Shown here: positions 53,612 through 63,281 of the stretch, piece by piece
Layout: each line of letters opens with the position of its first letter
How positions within the stretch are numbered: position 1 is the first letter of the stretch
From: Thermomonas beijingensis
GTDB taxonomy: Bacteria > Pseudomonadota > Gammaproteobacteria > Xanthomonadales > Xanthomonadaceae
NCBI RefSeq assembly: GCF_020034655.1
Contig: NZ_JAIQDJ010000002.1
Location: 62,001-126,000 of the forward strand
Direction: 5' to 3'
Length of the DNA: 64,000 nt
The notes under the pieces: generated by a model
Databases searched by the model: none
What the model saw: only the letters and a program-made list of their open reading frames with translations
Told to the model about the DNA's origin: nothing
Translations under genes and position numbers: made by a program

Positions 53612-55609
53612 TCAAGGCCGATGCCGGCGTAAATCGCGCAGCAGCCGGGTCAATGCGCCACGCTCATCCGCACTGGCGTAACGTGCATTCGATACCCGGC
53701 GTGCCAGTATGCCGAGGTGCTCACCCGCAGCGGGCTGATCGGCGGCTACTCTGGCGGCCCACACTTGCGCAGGCTCATGTACTGCGCGGCCATGGCCCAG
53801 TTTTCGATAGCGCGCCTCCAGCGCATGCCACGCACGCAGCAGTGGGTCGCGTTGGCGCTCGCCACGCGCAATCAGCCAGCTCATCCACAGCACGGCAAGG
53901 CCTGCGATCAATGCAAACAGTGCCACCAGATCACGCGGTTGCAGTGCATCGATGCCGAGTGGTTTGAGCAGGTCACGCTGGCGCTGGGCATTGAAGCCCA
54001 ATACAAAATCATTCCAGCCCCGGCGTAGCCAATCGCCGGCATTGAACACCGGTACCAGCCCGCTGAAATTGCCAAACTGTCCTGGGCGGCGGTCCGCCAG
54101 GGTATCGTGTACGCGCTCGGGGGCGACGGCAGCGGTGGGATCCACGCGGACCCAACCGCGCTTGGGCAACCAGATTTCACTCCATGCATGGGCATCGGAT
54201 TTGCGTACCAGCCAATAATTTCCGATCGGGTTGCGATAAGCGCCGCTATAGCCGGTGACAACGCGCGCCGGGATGCCGGCAGCACGCATCAACACCACGA
54301 ATGAGGAACTGAAATGCTCGCAATAACCTGCCTTGCGGTCGAATAAAAAGTCATCAATTTCATTGCGCCCGGTCAGCGGTACGTTGAGGGTGTAGGTAAA
54401 TTCGCGCCTGATCATCGCCAGCGCCCGCTCGGCAATTGCCGCATCGCTGCGACCTTGGCTGTCGCTGCCGGCTTCGCGCCGCCACTGCTTGCCCAGTGCA
54501 ACAGTACGTGGGTTATAGCCTTGCGGCAGCAGCAGGGCGCGCATGCGCAAGGGATCTGGCAGATCCGCTTCAAGTGCGGCTACCGGTTGCGACTGCATGC
54601 GCCAACGCGAGACGTTGTACTGCGGTGACTCTGCCCACGGGGTGTAATCCAGACTGATGCGGGCCCCTTCGGGTAATTGGGTGGGGACATCCAGTGCAAT
54701 CAGCTGCCGGTTTTCACTGGGCTCCAATTCAATTTGGTAATCCCAACGTGGGCCGCCGGCTTGCATCGGTGCGGGGCTGAAGCCTTGCAGGGCCATGGCC
54801 TGATGCCACGTGCGACCATCGAAATCCCATAGCACCGGGCCGCGCCAATACATCTGATCCGGACGTGGGGCGGGGCCAAAAAACTGCACGCGTGCAGCGG
54901 GGCTATCGTCCAGCAGCATGTCGATCATGCCGCCCGGGGTCATGCTGTCGGACAGGCCGGGCTTGGCAACACTGCGCTCGGGTAGTCCCCACAGCGGCGT
55001 GGGCAGGCGAGGAAACAGCCAGAACGCGGCCAGTGCCAGCGGCAGGCCCAATGCGAACAGGTGCAATACATTGAATACGGCTTGGCGTTGCCAATTGGTT
55101 GCATGAGCCGCGTCATGTCCTTGGCCTGCATCGCCCTGGTCTGGCATGGCTTGCCCTTCATCCATTGCCAAACGCTGCAGTGCCAGCAGCGCTAGCAGCA
55201 CCGCTGCCAGTGCCAGCAGCAGGCTGACCGGACCTTGATCCAGCAGGAAGGTGGCGAACGGGCCAAACAGGGCAAACCCGACCAGGCTGCGACCATCGCG
55301 CAGACTTACGGTTTCTGCCGGCTTCAACGCCAACATCGCAGCTAACACGGCACAGGCACTGTCGCGGCCAATCCCCGGTGCTACCGCCAATACCGCGAGC
55401 AAGGCGGTTCCGCCCAGCAGCAAACGCAACAGCAGAGGCAGTGGTTTTCGCTTCGATGCGGCGGCCACTGCCAGCGCGCCCAGCCCATAGCCAATACCGA
55501 GTGACATCGGCAATTGCAGCAACAGAGGCAGCAAACACGCGGCTGCCGCCAGCAGCACATGTTTGCGGGCGTGGGTGGTCATGGCCGGCGAGTGGATGCG
55601 CTTAGCCAT
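53612..55609 (-). CDS. TgpA-type membrane transglutaminase-like protein (DUF3488)
   Basis: Inner-membrane protein of 665 residues with five to six N-terminal helices, a periplasmic transglutaminase-like domain and a further helix near 560. The catalytic triad is C430 (AGYCEHFSSS), H474 (DAHAWSEIW) and D490 (WVRVDPTAA). A C-terminal DUF4129-like tail follows. In Pseudomonas a homologue is essential, acting in the envelope. The start at 55609 has GAGG six bases upstream; another Met at 55582 is possible. Translationally overlapped with DUF58. Confidence 0.9.
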   Translation of the reverse strand: MAKRIHSPAMTTHARKHVLLAAAACLLPLLLQLPMSLGIGYGLGALAVAAASKRKPLPLLLRLLLGGTALLAVLAVAPGIGRDSACAVLAAMLALKPAETVSLRDGRSLVGFALFGPFATFLLDQGPVSLLLALAAVLLALLALQRLAMDEGQAMPDQGDAGQGHDAAHATNWQRQAVFNVLHLFALGLPLALAAFWLFPRLPTPLWGLPERSVAKPGLSDSMTPGGMIDMLLDDSPAARVQFFGPAPRPDQMYWRGPVLWDFDGRTWHQAMALQGFSPAPMQAGGPRWDYQIELEPSENRQLIALDVPTQLPEGARISLDYTPWAESPQYNVSRWRMQSQPVAALEADLPDPLRMRALLLPQGYNPRTVALGKQWRREAGSDSQGRSDAAIAERALAMIRREFTYTLNVPLTGRNEIDDFLFDRKAGYCEHFSSSFVVLMRAAGIPARVVTGYSGAYRNPIGNYWLVRKSDAHAWSEIWLPKRGWVRVDPTAAVAPERVHDTLADRRPGQFGNFSGLVPVFNAGDWLRRGWNDFVLGFNAQRQRDLLKPLGIDALQPRDLVALFALIAGLAVLWMSWLIARGERQRDPLLRAWHALEARYRKLGHGRAVHEPAQVWAARVAADQPAAGEHLGILARRVSNARYASADERGALTRLLRDLRRHRP

Positions 55610-56558
55610 GCCGTGCCTCATCGGGCATCAGCGCGAGTGCACGCAGGCACAAGTGGCGATGCTGTGCCCCATGCCCAAAATCAATCCTGGGTGTTGCCGG
55701 CAGATGCAGGGCATAGCGTTGCCCGGCGCGTTCGGCATCGTCCACCCAGCGTGCCAGGCGGCGGATGCGCTGTTCATACGGCAGGCCTTGGGTGTGCTGC
55801 CAGTCCAATGTCAACTCGCCGCCGCGGGGCAATTCGTATTCGCGCACCAGTAGCGTGTCGCGGCGGGCCGACGCTTTCCACGCCACGGCACGGGGTGGAT
55901 CACCTTGGCGATAACTGCGCAAATGGTGTGGATCTTCGCCCGTACGTGCCAATTGTGGTTGGCTCTGGCCACCGCTGGCGAAGGGTAGGGGCGGGGCTTG
56001 TGTTTCTGCTGCGGGATATACCAATACGCTTTGTGCGGGCCATACATAGCCCCATGCACGCGCCAGTCCGAGCGGTTGCACGGTGCGCAGTTCGATGCGT
56101 GAAAGCGCCAGCAAGCCACGACGCCGGGTGGGGACATGCAAAAGCGCGGTGCAGCCATGTGCATCCACGCGGGTATGCGTGATTGCAGCGTCTAGTGCAA
56201 GCCGCAAACCGCGGCGTACGCGGGTATCACTCGCCATCAATGCAATGCGCAATTGCAGGTTGTCGCCGACACTGCAAGGTTCGGCCGAAATCGCCTCGAT
56301 GCGCAACCCGGACAATTGCAGGTGCGCGGCGATCAAGCTGGCCAGTGTGGTGCCAGCCAGCAGCAATGCCAGTAACAAGGCAGGGTTATTGTTGAAGTTG
56401 AGTGCACCCAACAGCATGGTGCCCAACAAAAGTGCGAAGAACAGCCCACTGGCGGTGGGCAACACGTAGATGCGATGGCGATCCAGTTGTACCGGCAGCG
56501 CTTCCGGCCCGCGTGGCCGCATCCACGCCTGCAAGCGCCGGCGCATGTTCGCCAGCAT
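55602..56558 (-). CDS. DUF58 domain protein of the MoxR cluster
   Basis: Membrane-anchored protein of 318 residues with two N-terminal helices (about 30-75) and the DUF58 signature GEDPHHLRSYRQGDPPRAVAWKASAR. MoxR-DUF58-transglutaminase modules are widespread and thought to assemble or activate enzyme complexes. The ATG at 56558 was chosen over a TTG two codons earlier. It lies three bases after the MoxR stop and overlaps the TgpA start. Confidence 0.9.
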   Translation of the reverse strand: MLANMRRRLQAWMRPRGPEALPVQLDRHRIYVLPTASGLFFALLLGTMLLGALNFNNNPALLLALLLAGTTLASLIAAHLQLSGLRIEAISAEPCSVGDNLQLRIALMASDTRVRRGLRLALDAAITHTRVDAHGCTALLHVPTRRRGLLALSRIELRTVQPLGLARAWGYVWPAQSVLVYPAAETQAPPLPFASGGQSQPQLARTGEDPHHLRSYRQGDPPRAVAWKASARRDTLLVREYELPRGGELTLDWQHTQGLPYEQRIRRLARWVDDAERAGQRYALHLPATPRIDFGHGAQHRHLCLRALALMPDEARHG

Positions 56559-56560
56559 CG

Positions 56561-57526
56561 TCAATCCACCGCTACCGCGTGCAGGATCTGTTTGGCCAGT
56601 GCGGTGGGAGTGGCCTCGGCTTCGGTGACGAGGCGATGTTCTGCCACCGCCGGAAACAGTGCTTGCACGTCCTCTGGCAGTACATGCTCACGCCCCAGCA
56701 GCAGTGCGTGCGCGCGCGCCGCCCGCAGCAGCGCCAACCCGGCGCGGGGCGACAGGCCTACCCGCACGCCCGGGTGTTTGCGGCTGCGTGCCAGCAAGGC
56801 TTGCAGGTAGTCCAGCAGGGCATCGCTGGCGTGGATCGCTTGCACGGCTTGCCGTAGAGCCAAGATGTGCTGGGCATCCAGCAATGGACTGACCTGCGCG
56901 ATCAGCTCGCGGCGGTCACGTCCGGCCAGCAGGGCGCGCTCGGCGACATCATCGGGATAACCCAGGCTGAGCCGCAGCAGGAAGCGATCGAGTTGCGAAT
57001 CCGGCAGTGGATAGGTACCCGACAAATCCACCGGATTCTGGGTGGCGATCACCAGAAACGGATTGGGCAGGGCGCGGGTTTGGCCATCCACCGTCACTTG
57101 ATGTTCGGCCATCGCTTCCAGCAGGGCGCTTTGCGTGCGGGGCGGTGCGCGGTTGATTTCATCGGCCAGCAAGACATGCGCAAACACCGGGCCTGGGTGA
57201 AACTCGAAATTGCGGGTCTGTGCTTCGTAAATCGACACGCCCAGGATGTCGGCGGGCAACAAATCCGAGGTGAATTGCACGCGCGAAAACCCAAGACCCA
57301 AGGTCGCCGCCATCGCGTGCGCCAAGGTGGTTTTGCCCAGCCCGGGCAGGTCTTCGATCAATAAATGTCCATCCGCCAGCAGCGCCACGAAAGCCAGCCG
57401 TACTTGTTGCGGCTTGCCCAGCACCATGCTGTTGACCTGCGCTTGCGCATCGCGCAAGGCCTCATGCAGTGCATCGGGTAGCATCGCGGGTTGTGTGGCA
57501 GGTTGCGTCGCTGTGGATGCAGACAT
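56561..57526 (-). CDS. MoxR-family AAA ATPase
   Basis: AAA+ chaperone-like ATPase of 321 residues. Walker A is EDLPGLGKTTLAHA, Walker B LLADEINRAPPRTQSALLEAM, sensor 1 FLVIATQNP and the lid GLSPRAGLALLRAARAHA. MoxR proteins mature metallo- or VWA-domain complexes. The ATG at 57526 has GAGG five bases upstream. First gene of a three-gene operon with DUF58 and TgpA. Confidence 0.94.
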   Translation of the reverse strand: MSASTATQPATQPAMLPDALHEALRDAQAQVNSMVLGKPQQVRLAFVALLADGHLLIEDLPGLGKTTLAHAMAATLGLGFSRVQFTSDLLPADILGVSIYEAQTRNFEFHPGPVFAHVLLADEINRAPPRTQSALLEAMAEHQVTVDGQTRALPNPFLVIATQNPVDLSGTYPLPDSQLDRFLLRLSLGYPDDVAERALLAGRDRRELIAQVSPLLDAQHILALRQAVQAIHASDALLDYLQALLARSRKHPGVRVGLSPRAGLALLRAARAHALLLGREHVLPEDVQALFPAVAEHRLVTEAEATPTALAKQILHAVAVD

Positions 57527-57566
57527 GGCGGCCTCGATGAATTTTGAATCAGTGTAGCGGGGTGGG

Positions 57567-59057
57567 ATGCGAATGCGGGATGTGCAGCAAGTGGATTCCG
57601 CAAAACGCGGGTTCATCATCCTGTGGCTGGTGCTGACACTGCTGAAAGTAGTGTTGGCAATGCGCCTGCCACTGTTTGTCGATGAAGCGTTCTACTGGCA
57701 GGAAGGGCAGCATCTGGCATGGGCGTATTCGGATTTGCCGGGACTGACGGCATGGCTGGCGTGGCTGGGTCATGCACTTGTCGCGGGCAGTGCCCTGGCG
57801 CTGCGGTTGCCGTTTTTGCTGCTGGGCGCGGCCATTCCGTGGGTGATGGTGCGGATGAGTGCGCGCGAATTGGGTGCGCGTGCAGGTTGGTGGGCCGGAA
57901 GTTTGTGTGTGCTGATGCCGTTAGCCGGCAGCCTGGGGGTGCTGGCGTTGCCGGATGTGCCGCTGTTGTTTGCCAGCGTACTGTGCCTGGATGCAGGTCT
58001 GCGGGTGTTGCACAGGGTGGATACGCTGGCCACCGCTGAGCTGGCATTGGGGCTGGCGATTGGCGGATTGACCCACTATCGGTTTGCAGCGGTGATCCTG
58101 GTGGGGTTGGTGACGCTGTTGGTGCTGTGCGAAGGGCGCCGAGCATTACGCTCCCCGCGGCTATGGGCCGCGATTGGGGTGGGTGCATTGGCATGGCTGC
58201 CGCTGCTGTGGTGGAACCTGCACAACGCAGATGCCGGCCTGAAGTTTCAGCTGGTAGACCGCCACCCGTGGGTACTTAGCCGGGGCGGCTTTGAACTGGG
58301 TCTGCTGCAGTGGCTGCCGACCACTCCAGTACTGTTGTTGGTGATGGCGGGCGTCGCAGTGCGTGGGTTGCGCGATACGCGCACTGCGGCACGCTATTTG
58401 GCGATCAGCGGCATGGCCATTGTGCTTGGATTTTTCCTGCTGGGTTTTTTTACCGACCAACAACGGGTCAGCTTTCATTGGCCGGTGCCGGGGTTCGTGG
58501 CCTTGTTGCCACTGGCCGCGTTATCGCTGATGAATAGCGGACGCATACTGCGTCACATCACACTGGCGGTGACGGCAATGGGCTTGCTGGCGGCACTAGG
58601 TTTTTTTGCCGTAGCCAGCGTACCGCAGTGGCGCACGTTGGCGGCACTGCGCGGGGTGCAATTGGGGAATTTTGCTGGGTGGGATGTGCTGGCCGATGCA
58701 ATCCGCACGCAGCAAGCGCGCTTGCCTGCGGGTGCGCGCGTGTTGGCGGGAGATTTCAAGATCGGCGCGGAGATGGGCTTTGCCTTGGGCGATGCCAATC
58801 TGCCGGTGCTGGCGCATCCGTTGAACGAAAAGCATGGTCGTGCGGTGCAGTTGTCATTGTGGAATTTGTTGCACGCATCACGCGATGCTTTGGGGCCTGG
58901 CCCCTGGCTGCTGGTTGCCAGCCCGTCGCATGCGGGCTTTGACAGCGACCGCATCTATCAGGACAAGTTGCAAAAACAGCTCGGGCCGCTGCCAGCACCG
59001 CAGGTGTTGCAGGTGGACGGTGGTAGCAAGCAATACTGGCTGTTTGTGTTGCAGTAA
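57567..59057 (+). CDS. ArnT-like GT39 glycosyltransferase (second copy)
   Basis: Polytopic membrane protein of 496 residues resembling dolichyl/undecaprenyl-phosphate sugar transferases. The first periplasmic loop has LPLFVDEAFYWQEGQHLAWAYSDLPG with the acidic pair typical of GT39. About ten helices and a soluble C-terminal part (LAGDFKIGAEMGFALGDANL) follow. It differs clearly from the GT39 at 26.6 kb and has no partner transferase next to it. Divergent from the MoxR operon; a second Met two codons in is an alternative start. Confidence 0.84.
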   Translation: MRMRDVQQVDSAKRGFIILWLVLTLLKVVLAMRLPLFVDEAFYWQEGQHLAWAYSDLPGLTAWLAWLGHALVAGSALALRLPFLLLGAAIPWVMVRMSARELGARAGWWAGSLCVLMPLAGSLGVLALPDVPLLFASVLCLDAGLRVLHRVDTLATAELALGLAIGGLTHYRFAAVILVGLVTLLVLCEGRRALRSPRLWAAIGVGALAWLPLLWWNLHNADAGLKFQLVDRHPWVLSRGGFELGLLQWLPTTPVLLLVMAGVAVRGLRDTRTAARYLAISGMAIVLGFFLLGFFTDQQRVSFHWPVPGFVALLPLAALSLMNSGRILRHITLAVTAMGLLAALGFFAVASVPQWRTLAALRGVQLGNFAGWDVLADAIRTQQARLPAGARVLAGDFKIGAEMGFALGDANLPVLAHPLNEKHGRAVQLSLWNLLHASRDALGPGPWLLVASPSHAGFDSDRIYQDKLQKQLGPLPAPQVLQVDGGSKQYWLFVLQ

Positions 59058-59073
59058 CCTGTGGGAATCCGGC

Positions 59074-59655
59074 TCAAGGCAGGTTGAAGCCGGCCTGGCG
59101 CAGCAAGCGCGCCGTGGCGATCAGCGGCAATCCGATCAGTGCAGTGGGGTCGCGATTGTCGATGGCATCGAACAGCGCAATCCCCAGGCCTTCGGATTTG
59201 AAGCTGCCCGCGCATTCCAGCGGCTGCTCGGTGTCGACGTAGCGCTCGATTTCAGCGCGACTCAGCGCACGAAATTGCACGCATGTCTCATCTCGATCGG
59301 CCCATTGACGGCCATCCGGATGCGCCAGGCACAGTGCCGTGTGAAACCGCACCAGGCGCCCCGACATGGTGGTGAGCTGGGCGATCGCGGCAGCGCGGGT
59401 GCCGGGCTTGCCCAAGGCGCGACCTTCGCATTCGGCGACTTGGTCCGAACCCAGCACCCAGCAGTCTGCCCCGATATGTAGGTCAGCGACCCCCCGGGCT
59501 TTGGTGGCAGCCAGGCGAATCGCCAGGGCTTGCGGCGCCTCACCGGGAAGCGCGGATTCATCTACCTCCGGGCGGACCACCGCAAACGGTAGCTGCAGGC
59601 GGTTCAGCAATTCGCGGCGATACACCGATGTCGATGCCAGAATAAGCAAGGTCAC
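59074..59655 (-). CDS. Maf/YceF nucleotide pyrophosphatase
   Basis: House-cleaning pyrophosphatase of 193 residues, probably acting on m7GTP like the YceF subgroup. The nucleotide-binding start ILASTSVYRRELLNRL, the catalytic base in VLGSDQVAECEGRALGKPG and the C-terminal GLPLIATARLLRQAG are typical. It starts with GTG at 59655, inside the stop of the upstream coiled-coil gene (GTGA). Located next to yceD-rpmF as in many proteobacteria. Confidence 0.92.
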   Translation of the reverse strand: MTLLILASTSVYRRELLNRLQLPFAVVRPEVDESALPGEAPQALAIRLAATKARGVADLHIGADCWVLGSDQVAECEGRALGKPGTRAAAIAQLTTMSGRLVRFHTALCLAHPDGRQWADRDETCVQFRALSRAEIERYVDTEQPLECAGSFKSEGLGIALFDAIDNRDPTALIGLPLIATARLLRQAGFNLP

Positions 59656-60020
59656 GGCAGTTGACCTGCGCGCGCCTGTTCGATTTTCTGCAGCTGAGCG
59701 TCCAGGCTGGCGCTAGCACTGTCTAGACTCCGGCGTACATCCTCCAGCTGCGCAAGGCTGGCCCGTTGCGCGTTGTCTTGTAACCACAGCCGCTGTTGCA
59801 GCAAGTCCTGCATGGCGGAACGCACCGGATTTACGTGGTCACCGGCAATTGCTTCGATTTCGCTGCGCACCGCGCGCAACCTGGCTTCCAGCGCATCCGC
59901 GGCATCCAGTAATTGCGAAATGACGCGCTGGCGATGCAGGCTGTCGCGACGCTGACGCAGCGCCAGCCACAGGCCGCCAGCGGCGAGTACTGCAAGAATG
60001 AGTAACGATGCAATTTTCAT
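59652..60020 (-). CDS. Membrane-anchored coiled-coil protein, unknown
   Basis: Small protein of 122 residues with one N-terminal transmembrane helix (about 5-22, LLILAVLAAGGLWLAL). A mostly helical, Arg/Gln/Leu-rich cytoplasmic part follows that looks like a coiled coil. No family recognised. Start ATG 60020 begins at the helix; an upstream start at 60062 adds 14 residues. It overlaps maf (GTGA), so it is translated with it. The 127 bases to the divergent yceD hold both promoters. Confidence 0.65.
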   Translation of the reverse strand: MKIASLLILAVLAAGGLWLALRQRRDSLHRQRVISQLLDAADALEARLRAVRSEIEAIAGDHVNPVRSAMQDLLQQRLWLQDNAQRASLAQLEDVRRSLDSASASLDAQLQKIEQARAGQLP

Positions 60021-60147
60021 TTGTGCAGTCTGCGCGAGCACCGAATATGGCGCAATTCCCAAGCAGAATGCCGGGTTGGTGCCCTATGGATTTGGGGGCA
60101 GGTGTAATTTGACAGTGGGCGTGGCACTCTGTAGTATTTTTCGGCTT

Positions 60148-60666
60148 ATGTCGAACCAGTTGACCAGTCAGGTTCCGGAGAGCTTGGATGCTTGGCGCAT
60201 GGTCGCTGCATCATGCGAGTTCGCGGGGCGCATTCCGTTGCGGGCGATGACTCGGCTGCGCGGAAGCTTGCTGGATGGCGAGGGCGAAGTTCGCTATGTG
60301 TTGGGGTTCGGCACTGATGCGTTGCGGGTGCCGTTTGCCCAGCTGCAAATCGAAGCCGAGTTGCCGTTGGAATGCCAGCGCAGTTTGCAGCGATTCGTGC
60401 TGCCGGTGCGATTGCAGCAGCGCTTGGGTTTGATCCGCGACGAGGCCGATGAAGCGGCCTTGCCGCCGGATTACGAAGCCTTGCTGGTGCCTGCTGACGG
60501 CATGCTGCATCCGGCTGAGCTGGTGGAAGATGAGTTGATTCTGGCGTTGCCGGTAGTGCCGGTGTCGCCCGAAGCCGAAGCGGTGACGCGCGAATTTGCG
60601 CCAACTGCCGAGGAAGTGGCCAAGGCCAGCCCGTTCGCGGGGCTGGCGGGCCTGAAGACAAAATAA
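60148..60666 (+). CDS. yceD: YceD/DUF177 protein (23S rRNA accumulation)
   Basis: 172-residue DUF177 family protein, linked in E. coli to 23S rRNA accumulation and encoded upstream of rpmF. Conserved features are AWRMVAASCEFAGRIPL at the start, ECQRSLQRFVLPV in the centre and VELIEDELILALPVVP-type acidic end (AELVEDELILALPVVP). The ATG at 60148 was taken over longer frames because similarity begins there. It is followed by rpmF after 53 bases. Confidence 0.88.
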   Translation: MSNQLTSQVPESLDAWRMVAASCEFAGRIPLRAMTRLRGSLLDGEGEVRYVLGFGTDALRVPFAQLQIEAELPLECQRSLQRFVLPVRLQQRLGLIRDEADEAALPPDYEALLVPADGMLHPAELVEDELILALPVVPVSPEAEAVTREFAPTAEEVAKASPFAGLAGLKTK

Positions 60667-60719
60667 GTGCGACAATGTCGCGTTGAGTGTTGCTGCAATA
60701 ATCTTTTGGAGTTGTTCCC

Positions 60720-60914
60720 ATGGCCGTTCAGAAGTCCCGCGTTTCTCCGTCCCGTCGTGGCATGCGTCGTGCGCATGACGCCCTGTCTGCCAAGCAGTTG
60801 GCTACCGACCCGACCAGCGGCGAGACCCACCTGCGTCACCACGTCACTGCTGACGGTTACTACCGCGGCAAGCAGGTCATCGCACCGAAGAGCAAGGTTG
60901 CTGACGAAGAGTGA
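60720..60914 (+). CDS. rpmF: Ribosomal protein L32
   Basis: Small 50S protein of 64 residues with [20 protein letters not shown] at the start and [18 protein letters not shown] at the end, the standard bL32 core. It is slightly longer than the 57-residue enteric protein because of the tail [15 protein letters not shown] ribosome site lies about 9 bases upstream of the ATG. Confidence 0.97.
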   Translation: MAVQKSRVSPSRRGMRRAHDALSAKQLATDPTSGETHLRHHVTADGYYRGKQVIAPKSKVADEE

Positions 60915-61154
60915 TCTTCGAGGCGTTGATCCTTCGGTCGCATGTCGTGATCGCGGGGTCTTCGAGCACAATGCCATTGCCACGCATGACGTCAGGCCGC
61001 GCCACAAAGCGCGGCCATTGGCGTTTTGACGCGTGCCATTTTACGTAGCGCCATCGCTCCGGCCAGATCAATCCGGACTTGAGCCCAGATCGGCTACCCT
61101 TACCGATCTTGCTGACTGGTACTTGCCAGACTTGATCGTGGAGTTTGCAAACAC
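60915..61154 (+). other. Intergenic region rpmF-fabH without plsX
   Basis: 240 bases between L32 and fabH contain the hairpin above and no convincing gene. In E. coli plsX occupies this slot between rpmF and fabH. Its absence here means acyl-phosphate synthesis must be encoded elsewhere or replaced. Confidence 0.7.
60995..61030 (+). terminator. Hairpin after rpmF, likely terminator
   Basis: A perfect eight-base stem GGCCGCGC (60995-61002) / GCGCGGCC (61009-61016) with the loop CACAAA is followed by a short GTTTTG tract. It lies 80 bases after the rpmF stop. The T-run is weak, so it may be partial or serve both directions. Confidence 0.5.
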
Positions 61155-62147
61155 ATGATTCATACCGATAACCGCATCTTCGCCCGCATCGCCGGTACCG
61201 GCAGCTATCTGCCGCAGCAGATATTGACCAATGAAGACCTGGTCAAGCGTGGCGTGGATACCAGCGATGAGTGGATCGTCAGCCGTACCGGCATCCGCCA
61301 GCGGCATATCGCGGCCGCAGGCGAGCTGACCTCCGATCTCGGTTACCAAGCGGCGCTGCGCGCACTGGAAGCGGCAGGCGTTTCGGCGGACGAAATTGAC
61401 CTGATTGTGGTCGGCACCACCACGCCGGATCTGATTTTCCCCTCCACTGCCACCATCATCCAGCGCAAGTTGGGTGTGGCCGGCTGCCCGGCCTTCGATG
61501 TCAATGCCGCTTGCTCTGGCTTTGTCTATGCGCTGACCGTGGCGGATAAATTCATCCGTAGCGGCGCATCCAGGACCGCGTTGGTCATTGGCGCGGAAAC
61601 CCTGACCCGGATGCTGGACTGGAATGATCGCAACACCTGTGTGTTGTTTGGCGACGGTGCCGGCGCAGTGGTGCTGAAGGCCGACGACAGTACCGGCATC
61701 CTCAGCACGCATATGCACGCCGATGGCGGCAAAAAAGACTTGCTGTGGAATCCGGTGGGGGTATCGGCCGGCTTCAAGCCGGACGAGCCCAATGCCGGTG
61801 TGCGCGTGATGATGGCAGGCAACGACGTCTTCAAGTATGCGGTGAAGGCGCTGGATGCGGTGGTCGATGAAGCCCTAGTGGCCAATGGGTTGGACAAGAC
61901 CGCACTGGACTGGCTGGTGCCGCATCAAGCCAACCTGCGCATTATCGAAGCTACCGCCAAGCGGCTGGATATGTCGATGGAGCGCGTCATCATCACCGTC
62001 GACAAGCACGGCAACACCTCATCCGGCTCGGTGCCGTTGGCACTGGACGAAGCCGTGCGCTCGGGCAAGGTGCAGCGCGGGCAGTTGATCCTGCTGGAGG
62101 CCTTCGGTGGCGGGTTTGCCTGGGGTTCGGCGCTGATCCGCTACTGA
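61155..62147 (+). CDS. fabH: 3-oxoacyl-ACP synthase III
   Basis: Condenses acetyl-CoA (or a branched acyl-CoA) with malonyl-ACP to start fatty-acid synthesis. The 330-residue thiolase-fold enzyme keeps the complete catalytic triad C120 (NAACSGF), H257 (LVPHQAN) and N287 (KHGNTSSG). The N-terminal [16 protein letters not shown] and the [12 protein letters not shown] end are typical. The 177 bases after it hold a GGCCC-ACTGC-GGGCC hairpin (62275-62289) before fabD. Confidence 0.96.
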   Translation: MIHTDNRIFARIAGTGSYLPQQILTNEDLVKRGVDTSDEWIVSRTGIRQRHIAAAGELTSDLGYQAALRALEAAGVSADEIDLIVVGTTTPDLIFPSTATIIQRKLGVAGCPAFDVNAACSGFVYALTVADKFIRSGASRTALVIGAETLTRMLDWNDRNTCVLFGDGAGAVVLKADDSTGILSTHMHADGGKKDLLWNPVGVSAGFKPDEPNAGVRVMMAGNDVFKYAVKALDAVVDEALVANGLDKTALDWLVPHQANLRIIEATAKRLDMSMERVIITVDKHGNTSSGSVPLALDEAVRSGKVQRGQLILLEAFGGGFAWGSALIRY

Positions 62148-62324
62148 TCCGGCGGCGGCTTGGTGGTCGTGAACGGGGTCAGGGGCCAGCCAAGTCCGAG
62201 GCTGGGTGCCGGTATTGAGCCTCTTCCATACGCCCAAGTACAGACAACCTAGAGTGTTTGCTCGTATCATGCTCGGCCCACTGCGGGCCGTTGGCCTGCG
62301 TCTTTTCAGTATGGTTTTCATCGC

Positions 62325-63281
62325 GTGAACGCAGCCAATCAACCCCACGCACTCGCCTTGGTGTTTCCCGGCCAGGGCTCCCAGTCAATCGGCATGTTGG
62401 CCGAACTGTCGGAATTGCATCCGTCGATCAAGGCAGCCTTCGAAGAAGCTTCGGACGGCGCTGGCGTGGATTTGTGGGCGCTCTCGCAGGCGGGGCCGGA
62501 AGAAATGCTGGGCCGCACCGAATATACCCAGCCGGCATTGTTGGCGGCGGGCATTGCGGTGTGGCGCTTGTGGCAGCAGCAGGGTGGCGCAACGCCTGCC
62601 GTGCTGGCGGGACATAGCCTGGGGGAATACACGGCTCTGGTGGCAGCCGGTGCGCTGTCGTTGAAAGACGGCGCACATTTGGTGCGCATTCGCGGCCAAT
62701 TGATGCAGGACGCTGCCCCGGCTGGGGTGGGTGCAATGGCGGCCGTGTTGGGTGCGGACGATGCACTGGTGGAAGCCGTGTGCATGGAGGCTTCGGGTGC
62801 ACAAGTGGTGGTGCCCGCCAATTACAACTCGCCGGGCCAGATCGTGATTGGTGGCGATGCGGCGGCGGTGGATCGTGCGCTGGCGCTGTTGGTTGAACGC
62901 GGCGTGCGCAAGGCCGTCAAGTTGGCGGTCAGTGTGCCCTCACACACGCCCTTGATGCGCGAAGCGGCGAACCGCTTGGCGCAGACCATGGTCGGCCTGG
63001 ATTGGAACGTGCCGGCGCTGCCGGTGGTGCAAAACGTGGATGCCCAGGCACATGCCAGTGTGGACGCGATCCGCGACGCGCTGGTGCGCCAGTTGTATCT
63101 GCCGGTGCAGTGGAATGGCTGCGTGCAGGCATTGGCCGCACGCGGCGTTGACCGCATCGGCGAATGTGGGCCGGGCAAGGTGCTGGCCGGCCTGATCAAG
63201 CGCATCGACAAATCGCTTGACGCGCGTGCGTTGGGCACACCGGCGGATTTTGCCGCCGCCATCGAGGAATGGAACGCATGA
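62325..63281 (+). CDS. fabD: Malonyl-CoA:ACP transacylase
   Basis: Transfers malonyl from CoA to acyl carrier protein. The 318-residue enzyme has VFPGQGSQSIGML, the catalytic serine S98 in GHSLGEYTA, QDAAPAGVGAMAA and the catalytic histidine in SVPSHTPLM. It starts with GTG at 62325 (VNAANQPHALALVFPG); no ATG precedes the conserved core. ATGA overlap with fabG. Confidence 0.95.
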   Translation: MNAANQPHALALVFPGQGSQSIGMLAELSELHPSIKAAFEEASDGAGVDLWALSQAGPEEMLGRTEYTQPALLAAGIAVWRLWQQQGGATPAVLAGHSLGEYTALVAAGALSLKDGAHLVRIRGQLMQDAAPAGVGAMAAVLGADDALVEAVCMEASGAQVVVPANYNSPGQIVIGGDAAAVDRALALLVERGVRKAVKLAVSVPSHTPLMREAANRLAQTMVGLDWNVPALPVVQNVDAQAHASVDAIRDALVRQLYLPVQWNGCVQALAARGVDRIGECGPGKVLAGLIKRIDKSLDARALGTPADFAAAIEEWNA

